DNA from: Chloroflexota bacterium
GTDB taxonomy: Bacteria > Chloroflexota > Anaerolineae > Anaerolineales > Anaerolineaceae
NCBI GenBank assembly: GCA_023381565.1
Contig: JAMCRR010000037.1
Location: 1 to 50,160, forward strand
Length of the DNA: 50,160 nt
Direction: 5' to 3'
Part shown: positions 8,396 through 15,670 of the stretch, piece after piece
How positions within the stretch are numbered: the stretch's first letter is position 1
Layout of the letters: the number at the start of each line of letters is the position of its first letter
Made by a program: the position numbers and the translations under genes
Notes under the pieces: model-generated
What the model saw: only the letters and a program-made list of their open reading frames with translations
Told to the model about the DNA's origin: nothing
Databases searched by the model: none

Positions 8396-9070
8396 TCAAT
8401 TTTCGTACACAGCTTCGCGGATATCGCTGTGCGAAATATCGGGAGCATGCTGGGTGCTGATCAGGATGGTATCCACGCGCACCGGTTTTCCGTACTGGTA
8501 CTCGATGGTCACCTGAGTTTTACCATCTGGTCGAAGCCAGGGGAGGGTGCCATCCTTGCGCACCACGCTCAAACGCCGGGCAAGTTTATGCGCCATGTAG
8601 ATGGGCATCGGCATCAGAACGGGAGTTTCGTTGCAAGCGTAGCCGAACATCATGCCCTGGTCACCGGCGCCAATCGCTTCGATTTGGGCGTCGGTCATTT
8701 CACCGCTCTTGGATTCCAGCGCCTGGTTGACGCCCATGGCGATATCGCCCGACTGCTGGGCGATCGCGACCTGCACGGCACAGGAGTTGGCGTCAAATCC
8801 CTTTGCGCCGTCGTCATAGCCAATATCTCTGACAACCTTGCGCACCAGCGTATCGAAGTTGACAACTGCTTTGGTGGTGATTTCCCCTAACAGCATAATA
8901 AAGCCGGTTTTTGTGGCTGATTCGCACGCCACACGCGAGTGGTCGTCCTGCTCGAGGCAGGCGTCGAGCACGGCATCGCTGACCTGATCGCAGATTTTAT
9001 CGGGGTGCCCTTCGGTCACCGACTCTGATGTGAAAACATAGCGCGCAGAGCTCATAAACGATGTATTCAT
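8396..9070 (-). CDS. metK: S-adenosylmethionine synthetase, N-terminal part of a broken frame
   Basis: Makes S-adenosylmethionine from methionine and ATP in the cytoplasm. The 224 residues start with the family pattern [25 protein letters not shown], including the ATP-binding HPDK, and include [12 protein letters not shown] and the KLA region. The frame ends at TGA after REAVYEN, where intact enzymes go on to an I-x-P-x-x-P-x-E segment and then NPTGRF. The rest of the enzyme follows at 7832-8371. The start at 9070 has AGGAGG at good spacing; a second Met ([10 protein letters not shown]) five codons in is an alternative. Expression is controlled by a SAM-I riboswitch upstream. An essential single-copy gene would not normally be dead, so a sequence error is likely. 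Confidence 0.9.
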   Translation of the reverse strand: MNTSFMSSARYVFTSESVTEGHPDKICDQVSDAVLDACLEQDDHSRVACESATKTGFIMLLGEITTKAVVNFDTLVRKVVRDIGYDDGAKGFDANSCAVQVAIAQQSGDIAMGVNQALESKSGEMTDAQIEAIGAGDQGMMFGYACNETPVLMPMPIYMAHKLARRLSVVRKDGTLPWLRPDGKTQVTIEYQYGKPVRVDTILISTQHAPDISHSDIREAVYEN

Positions 9071-9100
9071 AGGTAGAACCTCCTCATAGAGTAGATAAAG

Positions 9101-9137
9101 AAAAATGCCCCGTCCGGTTCTACATTAAGAGGGGCAT
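9101..9137 (-). terminator. Riboswitch-controlled terminator before metK
   Basis: On the minus strand ATGCCCC (9137-9131) pairs with GGGGCAT (9111-9105), followed by a T-rich run (9105-9101). It lies between the SAM-I aptamer and metK, where the off-state terminator is expected. Confidence 0.75.
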
Positions 9138-9157
9138 CATTTACTTATGCGGCTGCC

Positions 9158-9284
<127 letters not shown>

Positions 9285-9312
9285 CCGTTAGGGGCTATTT
9301 AATTGTAAGAAG

Positions 9313-9321
9313 ATTATATCA
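9313..9321 (-). promoter_or_regulatory. Extended -10 promoter of the metK leader
   Basis: On the minus strand TGATATAAT (9321-9313) is an extended -10 box. The start near 9306 is about 23 bases before the P1 helix of the riboswitch. No good -35 is seen at 17 bases, which fits an extended -10 promoter. It abuts the 3' end of the ribonuclease Z gene. Confidence 0.6.
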
Positions 9322-9328
9322 CAAAAAA

Positions 9329-10246
9329 CTACTCTCGTTTGATTTGAAATACATCGAAATCCCGTGCTACTGCCACATTGGGGAAAATGGCCTGCGCTTC
9401 TTGCAGGATATCTTTCTCACGGTAGCGCCTCGAGATATGCGTCAGGATGAGCTTTTTGATATTGGCGCGCACGGCGAGCTCAGCCGCCTGCCGGGCCGTC
9501 AGGTGCGCAAACTGGCGGGCCATATCGGCTTCCTGCTCCATATAGGTTGCCTCAATTACCAGGGCGTCGGCATCCTGGCAAACTTCCACCAGATTCTCCA
9601 CCTGGCCCACATCGCCAACGTGCACCAAACGCGTCCCCAGGCGAAGCGGACCCAGCACTTCTTCAGGAGAAATCTCGCGCCCATCCGGCAAAACCACACT
9701 AGAGCCATTGACCAGCTTCCCGCGCCAGGGGCCTGGGGGAATATTGAGCGCTTCAGCTTTCTCCGGTAGGAATGGACGGCGCTCTTTCTCCTCGAACAGG
9801 AACCCCAGAGAATCGGTTCCCCTGTGTAGGACCGGAAAAGCCGTGATGCTGAAATCTGGAGTCTCGAAGAATTCTCCCGGCGTAACCTCGCGCAGAGTCA
9901 AGCCTATGGGCGGGTTAGCCCCGCGCAGTACAACTCCATAAAGCAGGTCGCGAATGCGGTCGAGGGCGGCGCGCCCGGCGTAGATCTCCAGGTCGTCGAT
10001 CGCTTCCCAGCGCATGAATGTGGAAAGCAGCCCGGCGAGCCCGAGGATGTGGTCGAGATGCCCGTGAGTGATCAGGATGCGGTTCAGCCGCTTGAAGCCG
10101 ATGCCGGATTGTAAGATCTGGCGCTGGGTGCCTTCACCGCAGTCGATCAGAAAGCGATACTCGTCTCGTTTCACCACCTGGGCAGAAAGGCCGCGTCTTG
10201 CCGATGGGGCAGAAGCCGAGGTGCCGAGAAAGACTATTTCAAACAA
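9329..10246 (-). CDS. rnz: Ribonuclease Z
   Basis: Endonuclease that matures tRNA 3' ends. The 305-residue metallo-beta-lactamase protein begins with FEIVFLGTSASAP, has the zinc motif THGHLDH (about residues 62-68), a GDVG stretch and late His residues (THISRRY), all in family order and length. A TTG start at 10246 is chosen because homologues begin at FEIVFLG and AAAGGATCC lies just upstream; the frame is open 29 codons further but that extension is not family-like. Many tRNAs here, including both in this window, lack an encoded CCA, which fits a need for RNase Z. It is divergent from ftsK. Confidence 0.93.
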   Translation of the reverse strand: MFEIVFLGTSASAPSARRGLSAQVVKRDEYRFLIDCGEGTQRQILQSGIGFKRLNRILITHGHLDHILGLAGLLSTFMRWEAIDDLEIYAGRAALDRIRDLLYGVVLRGANPPIGLTLREVTPGEFFETPDFSITAFPVLHRGTDSLGFLFEEKERRPFLPEKAEALNIPPGPWRGKLVNGSSVVLPDGREISPEEVLGPLRLGTRLVHVGDVGQVENLVEVCQDADALVIEATYMEQEADMARQFAHLTARQAAELAVRANIKKLILTHISRRYREKDILQEAQAIFPNVAVARDFDVFQIKRE

Positions 10247-10361
10247 AAGCGGATCCTTTCTACCAATGAGCTGTCCGCAGTCCGTCCGGGTGCAAAACCC
10301 GGCGCTTCCGCCCAGGCCCTCCGGTCTGCTCACCTATTGTACCTCATCTGATTCCCAGACA

Positions 10362-10370
10362 TGCTATAAT
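10362..10370 (+). promoter_or_regulatory. Extended -10 promoter of ftsK
   Basis: TGCTATAAT (10362-10370) is an extended -10 box. Only six bases separate it from the ATG at 10377, so the transcript would start at or next to the A of the start codon. No Shine-Dalgarno sequence fits in the space. Confidence 0.6.
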
Positions 10371-10376
10371 CCTGAT

Positions 10377-12764
10377 ATGCCCACCCGTAAACCGGTCGCA
10401 ACCGACAGCCGCAAACGCAAATCTGGCGTCAAAAGCAAAACCGCACACCCGCCTGCGCGCAAAACCACGCAGTCCAGAAAGGCTTCATCTCCATCCGGCA
10501 GGCAGCATGCCCCTGTGATCCGCTTATCGCGCAGGGTGCTCCCGAGACACAAATCTCGCCCGCTGCTGGGTTCGATTTCACCCGAGCGCCAGATGGATAT
10601 CCTGGGGATCGTGCTCGCGCTGCTTGGGCTTCTGACATCCCTGGCTCTGCTCTCGTCGACGCGCGGCAGCCTGACCGGCTGGTGGGTTGATTTTCTGGCC
10701 AGCTTATTCGGGTGGGGAAGTTATGCGCTGCCGGCGGCGCTCTTCGTGGTTGGCGTGTGGCTGGTGCTGCGCAACGTGGAAAAGCTGCCCCAATTGGCCG
10801 CAGAGCGCCTGGCGGGCATTATTTTGCTTTTTGTCAATATTCTGGCTTTCTTGCATCTTTTCGCCGGGGGGACTTTAGAGACTGCGGCGGCAGGGCAGGG
10901 CGGCGGTTATATCGGGGGGTGGGTGCTTCAACTGCTGCTTTCGGCAGTCGGGAAGCCCGGGGCGATCATCATTTTATGCGCCTGGCTGGTTGTTGCGCTG
11001 GGCTTGACGCTCGACCTCTCTGTTCCAGAGCTGTTCCGCTGGGCGCTGCCCCTGGTGTCGCGCTCCCGGCAAATCTGGCAGGCGTTGATCGCTCAAATCG
11101 AGAGCAAGCGAGCACAGCCGCAGGCAGAGAATTGGCCCTCTGACGAGCTGCCTCCCAGCTATTCTCCTTTCTCTCACCATACGGAGGAGGATGAAGTTTA
11201 CGAAGGTGAGGGAAACCGTCAGCTCTCGACTGCACAGGAAGCAGCTCCGGTCGTCGATCAGGGGGATGGGAAGACGCCCCCTTGGGTGCTGCCGCCGGTC
11301 GAAGCCATCCTCGAGCCGGGCTCGCCGGTGGCTGTGGACGACGAGATCGACCAGCAGCGCGGGCATGTGATTGAAGAAACTCTGGCTTCGTTTGGCGCCC
11401 CGGCGCATGTCGTCGAGATCCATCGTGGGCCAACGATTACGCAGTTTGGAGTTGAGCCCGAGTTCATCGAAAACCGCGCCGGGCGCACGCGCGTGAGGGT
11501 CAGTAAAATCGTCTCCCTGGCTGACGATCTGGCGCTGGCGCTGGCGGCACAGCGCATCCGCATCCAGGCGCCGGTGCCGGGGCGGGCTTACGTCGGCATC
11601 GAGGTCCCGAATACCGAGGTTGCCCGGGTGGCTTTACGAGATGTCATCGAAAGCGATTATTTCCAGAAGATGCGCTCGCCGCTGCGTATTGCATTGGGGA
11701 AAGATGTCGCTGGCAAACCGGTGGCGACAGACCTGGCGAGCATGCCCCACCTGCTCATCGCCGGAACGACCGGTTCGGGCAAATCAGTCTGCGTCAATGC
11801 CATCTTGAGCTGCCTGATGATCAATAACACCCCGGATGATGTCCGGCTGATTCTGGTGGATCCAAAGCGTGTCGAGCTGACCGGATATAACGGGGTGCCG
11901 CACCTGCTGGCGCCGGTTGTGGTAGATGCCGACCGTGTGGTCGGGGCGCTGCAGTGGATGATGCGCGAGATGGACAACCGTTACCATAAGTTTGCTCAGG
12001 TAGGAGCGCGCAATATTATCGATTACAACACCCGCCTCCAGGCGCAAGGAGAAAAGAAGATTCCCTACCTGGTCGTGGTGATTGACGAGCTGGCCGACTT
12101 GATGATGATGGCGCCGGACGAAACGGAACGCACCATCACGCGCCTGGCGCAGCTCGCTCGTGCCACCGGGCTGCACCTGATCATTGCCACCCAGCGCCCA
12201 TCGGTGGATGTGCTGACCGGGCTGATCAAAGCCAACTTCCCGGCACGTATCGCTTTCGCTGTGGCCTCCGGGGTGGACAGCCGGGTGATCCTGGATCAGC
12301 CCGGCGCAGAACGGTTATTAGGTCGGGGCGATATGCTCTTCCAGGCGCCAGATGCACCCGCGCCGGCACGCCTGCAGGGTGTCTACGTCTCAGACGGTGA
12401 GATTCAGCGGCTGGTGAACTACTGGCGGGGTTTTGCCATTCTGGACTCTGAAAGCAGCGCCACACAGGGCGAGCAGCCTACTCCACTGCCTCCCGGGACT
12501 TCCCTCAAGCAGGCCGCCCTTTGGGAGGATATGTCTCCGGTAGAAGATGAAGACCCGCTGCTGAACGAAGCCATCGACCTGGTGCGGCGGGAGGGACGGG
12601 CATCGATTTCCATGCTCCAGAGACGTATGCGCATTGGGTACACGCGCGCCGCACGCATGGTGGACCGGCTGGAGGAGAAAGGGATCATCGGCCCGTCGCA
12701 GACGAACAGCCAGGTTCGCCAGATTCTGGATTATGGGCCTACTGCGCCCCCTGCTGAAGAATAA
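10377..12764 (+). CDS. ftsK: FtsK/SpoIIIE DNA translocase
   Basis: Membrane-anchored motor that pumps chromosome ends across the division septum. Of 795 residues, about 1-65 are a basic, disordered head. Four membrane helices follow (about 75-235), then a variable linker to about residue 310. The motor has Walker A GTTGSGKS (about residue 462) and Walker B-like VVVIDELADLMM, with FtsK signature ATQRPSVDVLTGLIKANFP. The C-terminal winged-helix gamma domain (ISMLQRRMRIGYTRAARMVD) reads KOPS-like sites. The frame is open further upstream, but Met at 10377 follows the promoter and starts the basic head seen in homologues. It is divergent from rnz. Confidence 0.93.
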   Translation: MPTRKPVATDSRKRKSGVKSKTAHPPARKTTQSRKASSPSGRQHAPVIRLSRRVLPRHKSRPLLGSISPERQMDILGIVLALLGLLTSLALLSSTRGSLTGWWVDFLASLFGWGSYALPAALFVVGVWLVLRNVEKLPQLAAERLAGIILLFVNILAFLHLFAGGTLETAAAGQGGGYIGGWVLQLLLSAVGKPGAIIILCAWLVVALGLTLDLSVPELFRWALPLVSRSRQIWQALIAQIESKRAQPQAENWPSDELPPSYSPFSHHTEEDEVYEGEGNRQLSTAQEAAPVVDQGDGKTPPWVLPPVEAILEPGSPVAVDDEIDQQRGHVIEETLASFGAPAHVVEIHRGPTITQFGVEPEFIENRAGRTRVRVSKIVSLADDLALALAAQRIRIQAPVPGRAYVGIEVPNTEVARVALRDVIESDYFQKMRSPLRIALGKDVAGKPVATDLASMPHLLIAGTTGSGKSVCVNAILSCLMINNTPDDVRLILVDPKRVELTGYNGVPHLLAPVVVDADRVVGALQWMMREMDNRYHKFAQVGARNIIDYNTRLQAQGEKKIPYLVVVIDELADLMMMAPDETERTITRLAQLARATGLHLIIATQRPSVDVLTGLIKANFPARIAFAVASGVDSRVILDQPGAERLLGRGDMLFQAPDAPAPARLQGVYVSDGEIQRLVNYWRGFAILDSESSATQGEQPTPLPPGTSLKQAALWEDMSPVEDEDPLLNEAIDLVRREGRASISMLQRRMRIGYTRAARMVDRLEEKGIIGPSQTNSQVRQILDYGPTAPPAEE

Positions 12765-12801
12765 TTCATTTTGTGGTATTATTTCCTCAGTGGAGCGATC
12801 T

Positions 12802-13173
12802 ATGAAAGAAACAACCGAAGAAAAAATCACTATTATTGAAGGCCCACCTCCTACTTTTGAAAGTATCGATGATGGCTGGGCTTTAGGTTTGAATGAGGGA
12901 CCATTCCTTTATGATCTGGCGCTGACCCGCCTGCGGGCATTCAACGGCCCCGCCCTGGTTGAGCGCTGCCACCGCGCCTGGCGGAAACAAAGAATGATTT
13001 ATCTGGAATATCGCAATGAGATGGGCATGGAAGAGCGCGCTCCAATTATGGCAGCTCGCTCGCTGGATAACCAGGATGGGTACATGCTGCTGTTATGGGT
13101 AAGGAGAGAACCGGAAGATCTCGATGTTGATGCCGATATTGACGATGACACCATCGACGGCGACATGAGTTGA
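12802..13173 (+). CDS. Acidic hypothetical protein downstream of ftsK
   Basis: I do not recognise the family. The 123 residues are soluble and acidic, with no signal peptide or membrane segment. The N-terminus (ITIIEGPPPTFES) leads into a helical core (LYDLALTRLRAFNGPALVERCHRAW) and a strand-rich middle ending in MLLLWVRRE; the last 20 residues are nearly all Asp, Ile and Gly. GGAG lies nine bases before the ATG. It starts 38 bases after ftsK, so it may be co-transcribed, though a TATTAT box at about 12777 could give it its own promoter. A fixed neighbour of ftsK would suggest a chromosome or division role; that is speculation. Confidence 0.72.
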   Translation: MKETTEEKITIIEGPPPTFESIDDGWALGLNEGPFLYDLALTRLRAFNGPALVERCHRAWRKQRMIYLEYRNEMGMEERAPIMAARSLDNQDGYMLLLWVRREPEDLDVDADIDDDTIDGDMS

Positions 13174-13257
13174 TTCACAGGTAATTTTGATCTTTGTTTA
13201 AAAGTCATCCCGAGGGTTTCCAGCGGGATGATTTATTTGTGGAACAAGGAGGCTGTA

Positions 13258-14523
13258 ATGCCATTCGATCTCCCTACGATCCGTTCGCATTTTCCGGCGC
13301 TGCGGCAGCCCACGATCTTCCTGGATAATCCCGGGGGGACGCAGATTGCCCAGGAAAGCTTGGACCGCCTGACCACCTACCTGATCCATTTCAATGCCAA
13401 TCATGGAGGGGCTTTCCCGACTGCTCAGGCTTCTGATGCCCTCCTGGAGGCTGCCCATACGGCCATGGCAGATTTCTTGAATGCTAAGAGCCCGGAGGAG
13501 GTTGCCTTCGGGTTGAACATGACCACCCTGACCATGGGTGTGAGCCGGGCGCTGGCATTGACTTTTAATCCTGGTGATACGCTGGTGGTCACCCGGCTTG
13601 ATCATGATGCCAATATCTCTCCCTGGCTGCGCGTGGCCGAAGACCGGGGTTGCCGCGTGCGATGGGTGGATATCCATCCGGAAGACTGCACGCTGGATAT
13701 GGACGACCTGCGTGCAGCTTTGGCCGAAAAACCGCGCCTGGTAGCCGTCGGTTATGCATCCAATGCTGTTGGCACGATCAACCCCGTCGCCGAGATCACA
13801 CGCCTGGCTCACGAAGCCGGCGCTCTGGTTTACGTTGATGCGGTGCAGTACGCTCCCCACGGACCGATCGACGTGCAGGCGCAGGAGTGCGATTTTCTGG
13901 TCTGTTCGGCGTACAAATTCTTCGGCCCTCACATCGGCATCCTCTACGGCAGATATGATCTGCTGGATAGCCTGCGCGCGTATAAAGTGCGCCCCGCTCC
14001 AGACCTGCCGCCGGGGAAATACGAAACAGGCACCCAATCGCACGAAGGTATCTCAGGCGTTCTGGGCGCGTTGGAATACCTGGAATGGGTCGGGAATACT
14101 TACGGGCAAGATCAGGCAGAGAAGTACCGGCTGCTCTACCAGGGAAAGCGCCTAGCTTTGAAACAGTCCATGGGAGCAATCCGGGCATACGAATATGAGT
14201 TGACGCGCGCCCTTCTGGATGTCCTGGAGGAGGTGCCCGGGCTGAAGATCTACGGGGTGACCGACATCCACAAATTGGAGCAACGCCTACCGACGTTTTC
14301 TTTCACGCTGAAGGGCTGGTCCCCACGCCAGGTAGCCGAGCGTCTGGGGCAGGTGGGGATCAATGTGTGGGACGGTAACTATTACGCCCTGGCGGTCACC
14401 GAGCGGTTAGGGGTGGAGGATAGCGGAGGGATGGTGCGGGTTGGCCCGGTGCACTACAACACGGTGGAGGAAATCTACAAGTTTGGAGAAGAGCTGAGGA
14501 AAATCGCTGCCACCACGAATTGA
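13258..14523 (+). CDS. Class V aminotransferase, cysteine desulfurase-like (VC1184 type)
   Basis: A PLP-dependent enzyme of 421 residues. The opening FPALRQPTIFLDNPGGTQIA and the NANHGGAFPT motif match the VC1184 subfamily of cysteine desulfurase-like proteins. The PLP lysine is K220 in CSAYKFFGPH and the PLP-binding Asp is D194 in VDAVQYAPH. In true desulfurases a catalytic Cys sits in a C-terminal loop; here that region reads NVWDGNYYAL with no Cys, so sulfur transfer from cysteine is doubtful and the reaction is unknown. The start at 13258 has AAGGAGG. It appears monocistronic; a hairpin lies downstream. Confidence 0.87.
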   Translation: MPFDLPTIRSHFPALRQPTIFLDNPGGTQIAQESLDRLTTYLIHFNANHGGAFPTAQASDALLEAAHTAMADFLNAKSPEEVAFGLNMTTLTMGVSRALALTFNPGDTLVVTRLDHDANISPWLRVAEDRGCRVRWVDIHPEDCTLDMDDLRAALAEKPRLVAVGYASNAVGTINPVAEITRLAHEAGALVYVDAVQYAPHGPIDVQAQECDFLVCSAYKFFGPHIGILYGRYDLLDSLRAYKVRPAPDLPPGKYETGTQSHEGISGVLGALEYLEWVGNTYGQDQAEKYRLLYQGKRLALKQSMGAIRAYEYELTRALLDVLEEVPGLKIYGVTDIHKLEQRLPTFSFTLKGWSPRQVAERLGQVGINVWDGNYYALAVTERLGVEDSGGMVRVGPVHYNTVEEIYKFGEELRKIAATTN

Positions 14524-14597
14524 TTGAGCGCTTCCAGCATTTGATAATTACTTTATAGATACAATCGATATCCCAAGAATCCCTGGTCATTAACGTA

Positions 14598-14634
14598 ACA
14601 AACGCCTGGGTGAGGGGGGCACCCAAGCGTTTGT
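14598..14634. terminator. Hairpin between aminotransferase and tRNA-Arg
   Basis: Arms 14598-14612 and 14620-14634 pair at 14 of 15 positions. It lies between the end of the aminotransferase gene and the 3' end of the opposite-strand tRNA, so it may terminate either. No T-run follows on either strand, which keeps confidence modest. Confidence 0.45.
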
Positions 14635-14701
14635 ATATAAATATCATACCAGAATTGTGAGAAGAATGCAACCCTTTTTGATTATGATTATTTCTGACAG
14701 G

Positions 14702-14775
14702 TGCCCCAGGGGCGAATTGAACGCCCAACCTTGGCCTTAGGAGTGCCCTGCTCTGTCCTTTTGAGCTACTGGGGC
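14702..14775 (-). tRNA. tRNA-Arg (anticodon CCU), unusual anticodon stem
   Basis: Acceptor GCCCCAG/CTGGGGC, D stem GCTC/GAGC, T stem GGGCG/CGCCC with loop TTCAATT and discriminator A are all intact. The anticodon loop CTCCTAA gives CCT. The anticodon stem is poor: GGGCA against GGCCA forms only three Watson-Crick pairs, with G-A and A-G mismatches at both ends. The identity fits tRNA-Arg(CCU), but the stem could mean a decaying copy or a base error. Two C follow the discriminator, then T, so CCA is not fully encoded. Confidence 0.8.
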
Positions 14776-14929
14776 GCGTCAAAGATTATAGCACTCTCGT
14801 TATTTACCGGCAAGCAAAAAAGGAAGAGCCGGTTTATCAAACCGTCTCTTCCCACCCACATAACCTGCCCTTTGGCTGTAACAGATTATTTAGAGATGAT
14901 AATGACGCTCTTGCGTAGCAATTTACGGT

Positions 14930-15271
14930 TTAGCTCTGTGCCATCGAGCTGGTTTCCGAAGCCTGCTCATCTGTTTGCGAGTTGCCTCGCCGGGTTAAAT
15001 CGATCGCGCGATCACGGGTCTTTTGAATAATATCGCCTGCCTGGCCGCGCACCGAGGTGATCACTTGCTGGGCACGCTCTCGGGTACCTCCGGCAGTTTC
15101 CATGGCGCGATCTCGTATCTCCAGGCTTTTATCCCGGATCATCTCCCGTGTTTGCGCGCCAGATTGGGGAGCTGAGAGTAAAGCTACAGTTGCGCCAATC
15201 ATGCCACCAATAAACAGACCGAGAGCTAACGATCCAATGTTCCCTTTCCTTTTCTCAACTTTTGCTTCCAT
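14930..15271 (-). CDS. YtxH domain-containing protein
   Basis: A 113-residue protein with a short basic head, one glycine-rich membrane helix at about residues 12-30 (LALGLFIGGMIGATVALL) followed by SAPQSG, then a long charged helical tail with heptad-like repeats of Arg, Ala and Gln. This layout is that of the YtxH family, general-stress-associated membrane proteins of unknown biochemical role. The start at 15271 follows GGAGA and removes 18 extra codons of unrelated sequence. It is a single gene on the minus strand with a strong inverted repeat upstream. Confidence 0.85.
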   Translation of the reverse strand: MEAKVEKRKGNIGSLALGLFIGGMIGATVALLSAPQSGAQTREMIRDKSLEIRDRAMETAGGTRERAQQVITSVRGQAGDIIQKTRDRAIDLTRRGNSQTDEQASETSSMAQS

Positions 15272-15632
15272 AGTCCCATCTCCAAAATATTGATCATAAG
15301 ACCGCTCCCAGAGGATTCTGGACACTTAAATTAACCGAACTGGGGAAGACCTTCTTACTTCAGGATTATCCTTTAGTCTTCCCCAGTTATTGCTTGCGCT
15401 GCACCATCCAGCATCTAACCAGGAGTCAATCGTGAACCAATTTGTTTATTAAGTCTTCTCTATAACCCAGGATAATCCCTGTCATCCAGCTGGTGTATTT
15501 CCTGGAAGACAATTACACTATACGGGAAAAGGAAATGAGCTTCAATGGGGAAAAGACCTATCGATTGGGTAGGGATTCCCCTATTGAAACCTGCAATATT
15601 GGAACTAATCTTGTACCTCATTCGTCAAATCA
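15272..15632. other. Intergenic region between YtxH and L,D-transpeptidase genes
   Basis: This divergent gap of nearly 400 bases contains a perfect inverted repeat at 15338-15388 and further short palindromes of the form AGGAT-ATCCT near 15362 and 15470. I see no coding frame or RNA gene. It must contain the YtxH promoter, which I cannot place with confidence. Confidence 0.45.
15338..15388. repeat. 13-bp perfect inverted repeat upstream of the YtxH gene
   Basis: AACTGGGGAAGAC (15338-15350) is repeated inverted at 15376-15388 with a 25-base spacer. It lies about 67 bases upstream of the YtxH start on the minus strand, so it could be a leader hairpin or a dimeric regulator site. No T-run follows, so a terminator is less likely. 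Confidence 0.5.
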
Positions 15633-15663
15633 TTGAACAATAGACTTGAGAAAGAGGTAGAAT
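15633..15663 (+). promoter_or_regulatory. Candidate promoter of the L,D-transpeptidase gene
   Basis: TTGAAC (15633-15638), a long 19-base spacer and TAGAAT (15658-15663). Seven bases separate the -10 box from the ATG, which would make the message leaderless. Confidence 0.4.
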
Positions 15664-15670
15664 AACAGGT

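Noticed and set aside
8396-8398. Selenocysteine reading of the in-frame TGA in metK
   Set aside because: MetK has no known selenocysteine at this point, the residues after the stop are wrong in this frame, and the neighbouring frame restores the conserved peptide. Two indels explain it better.
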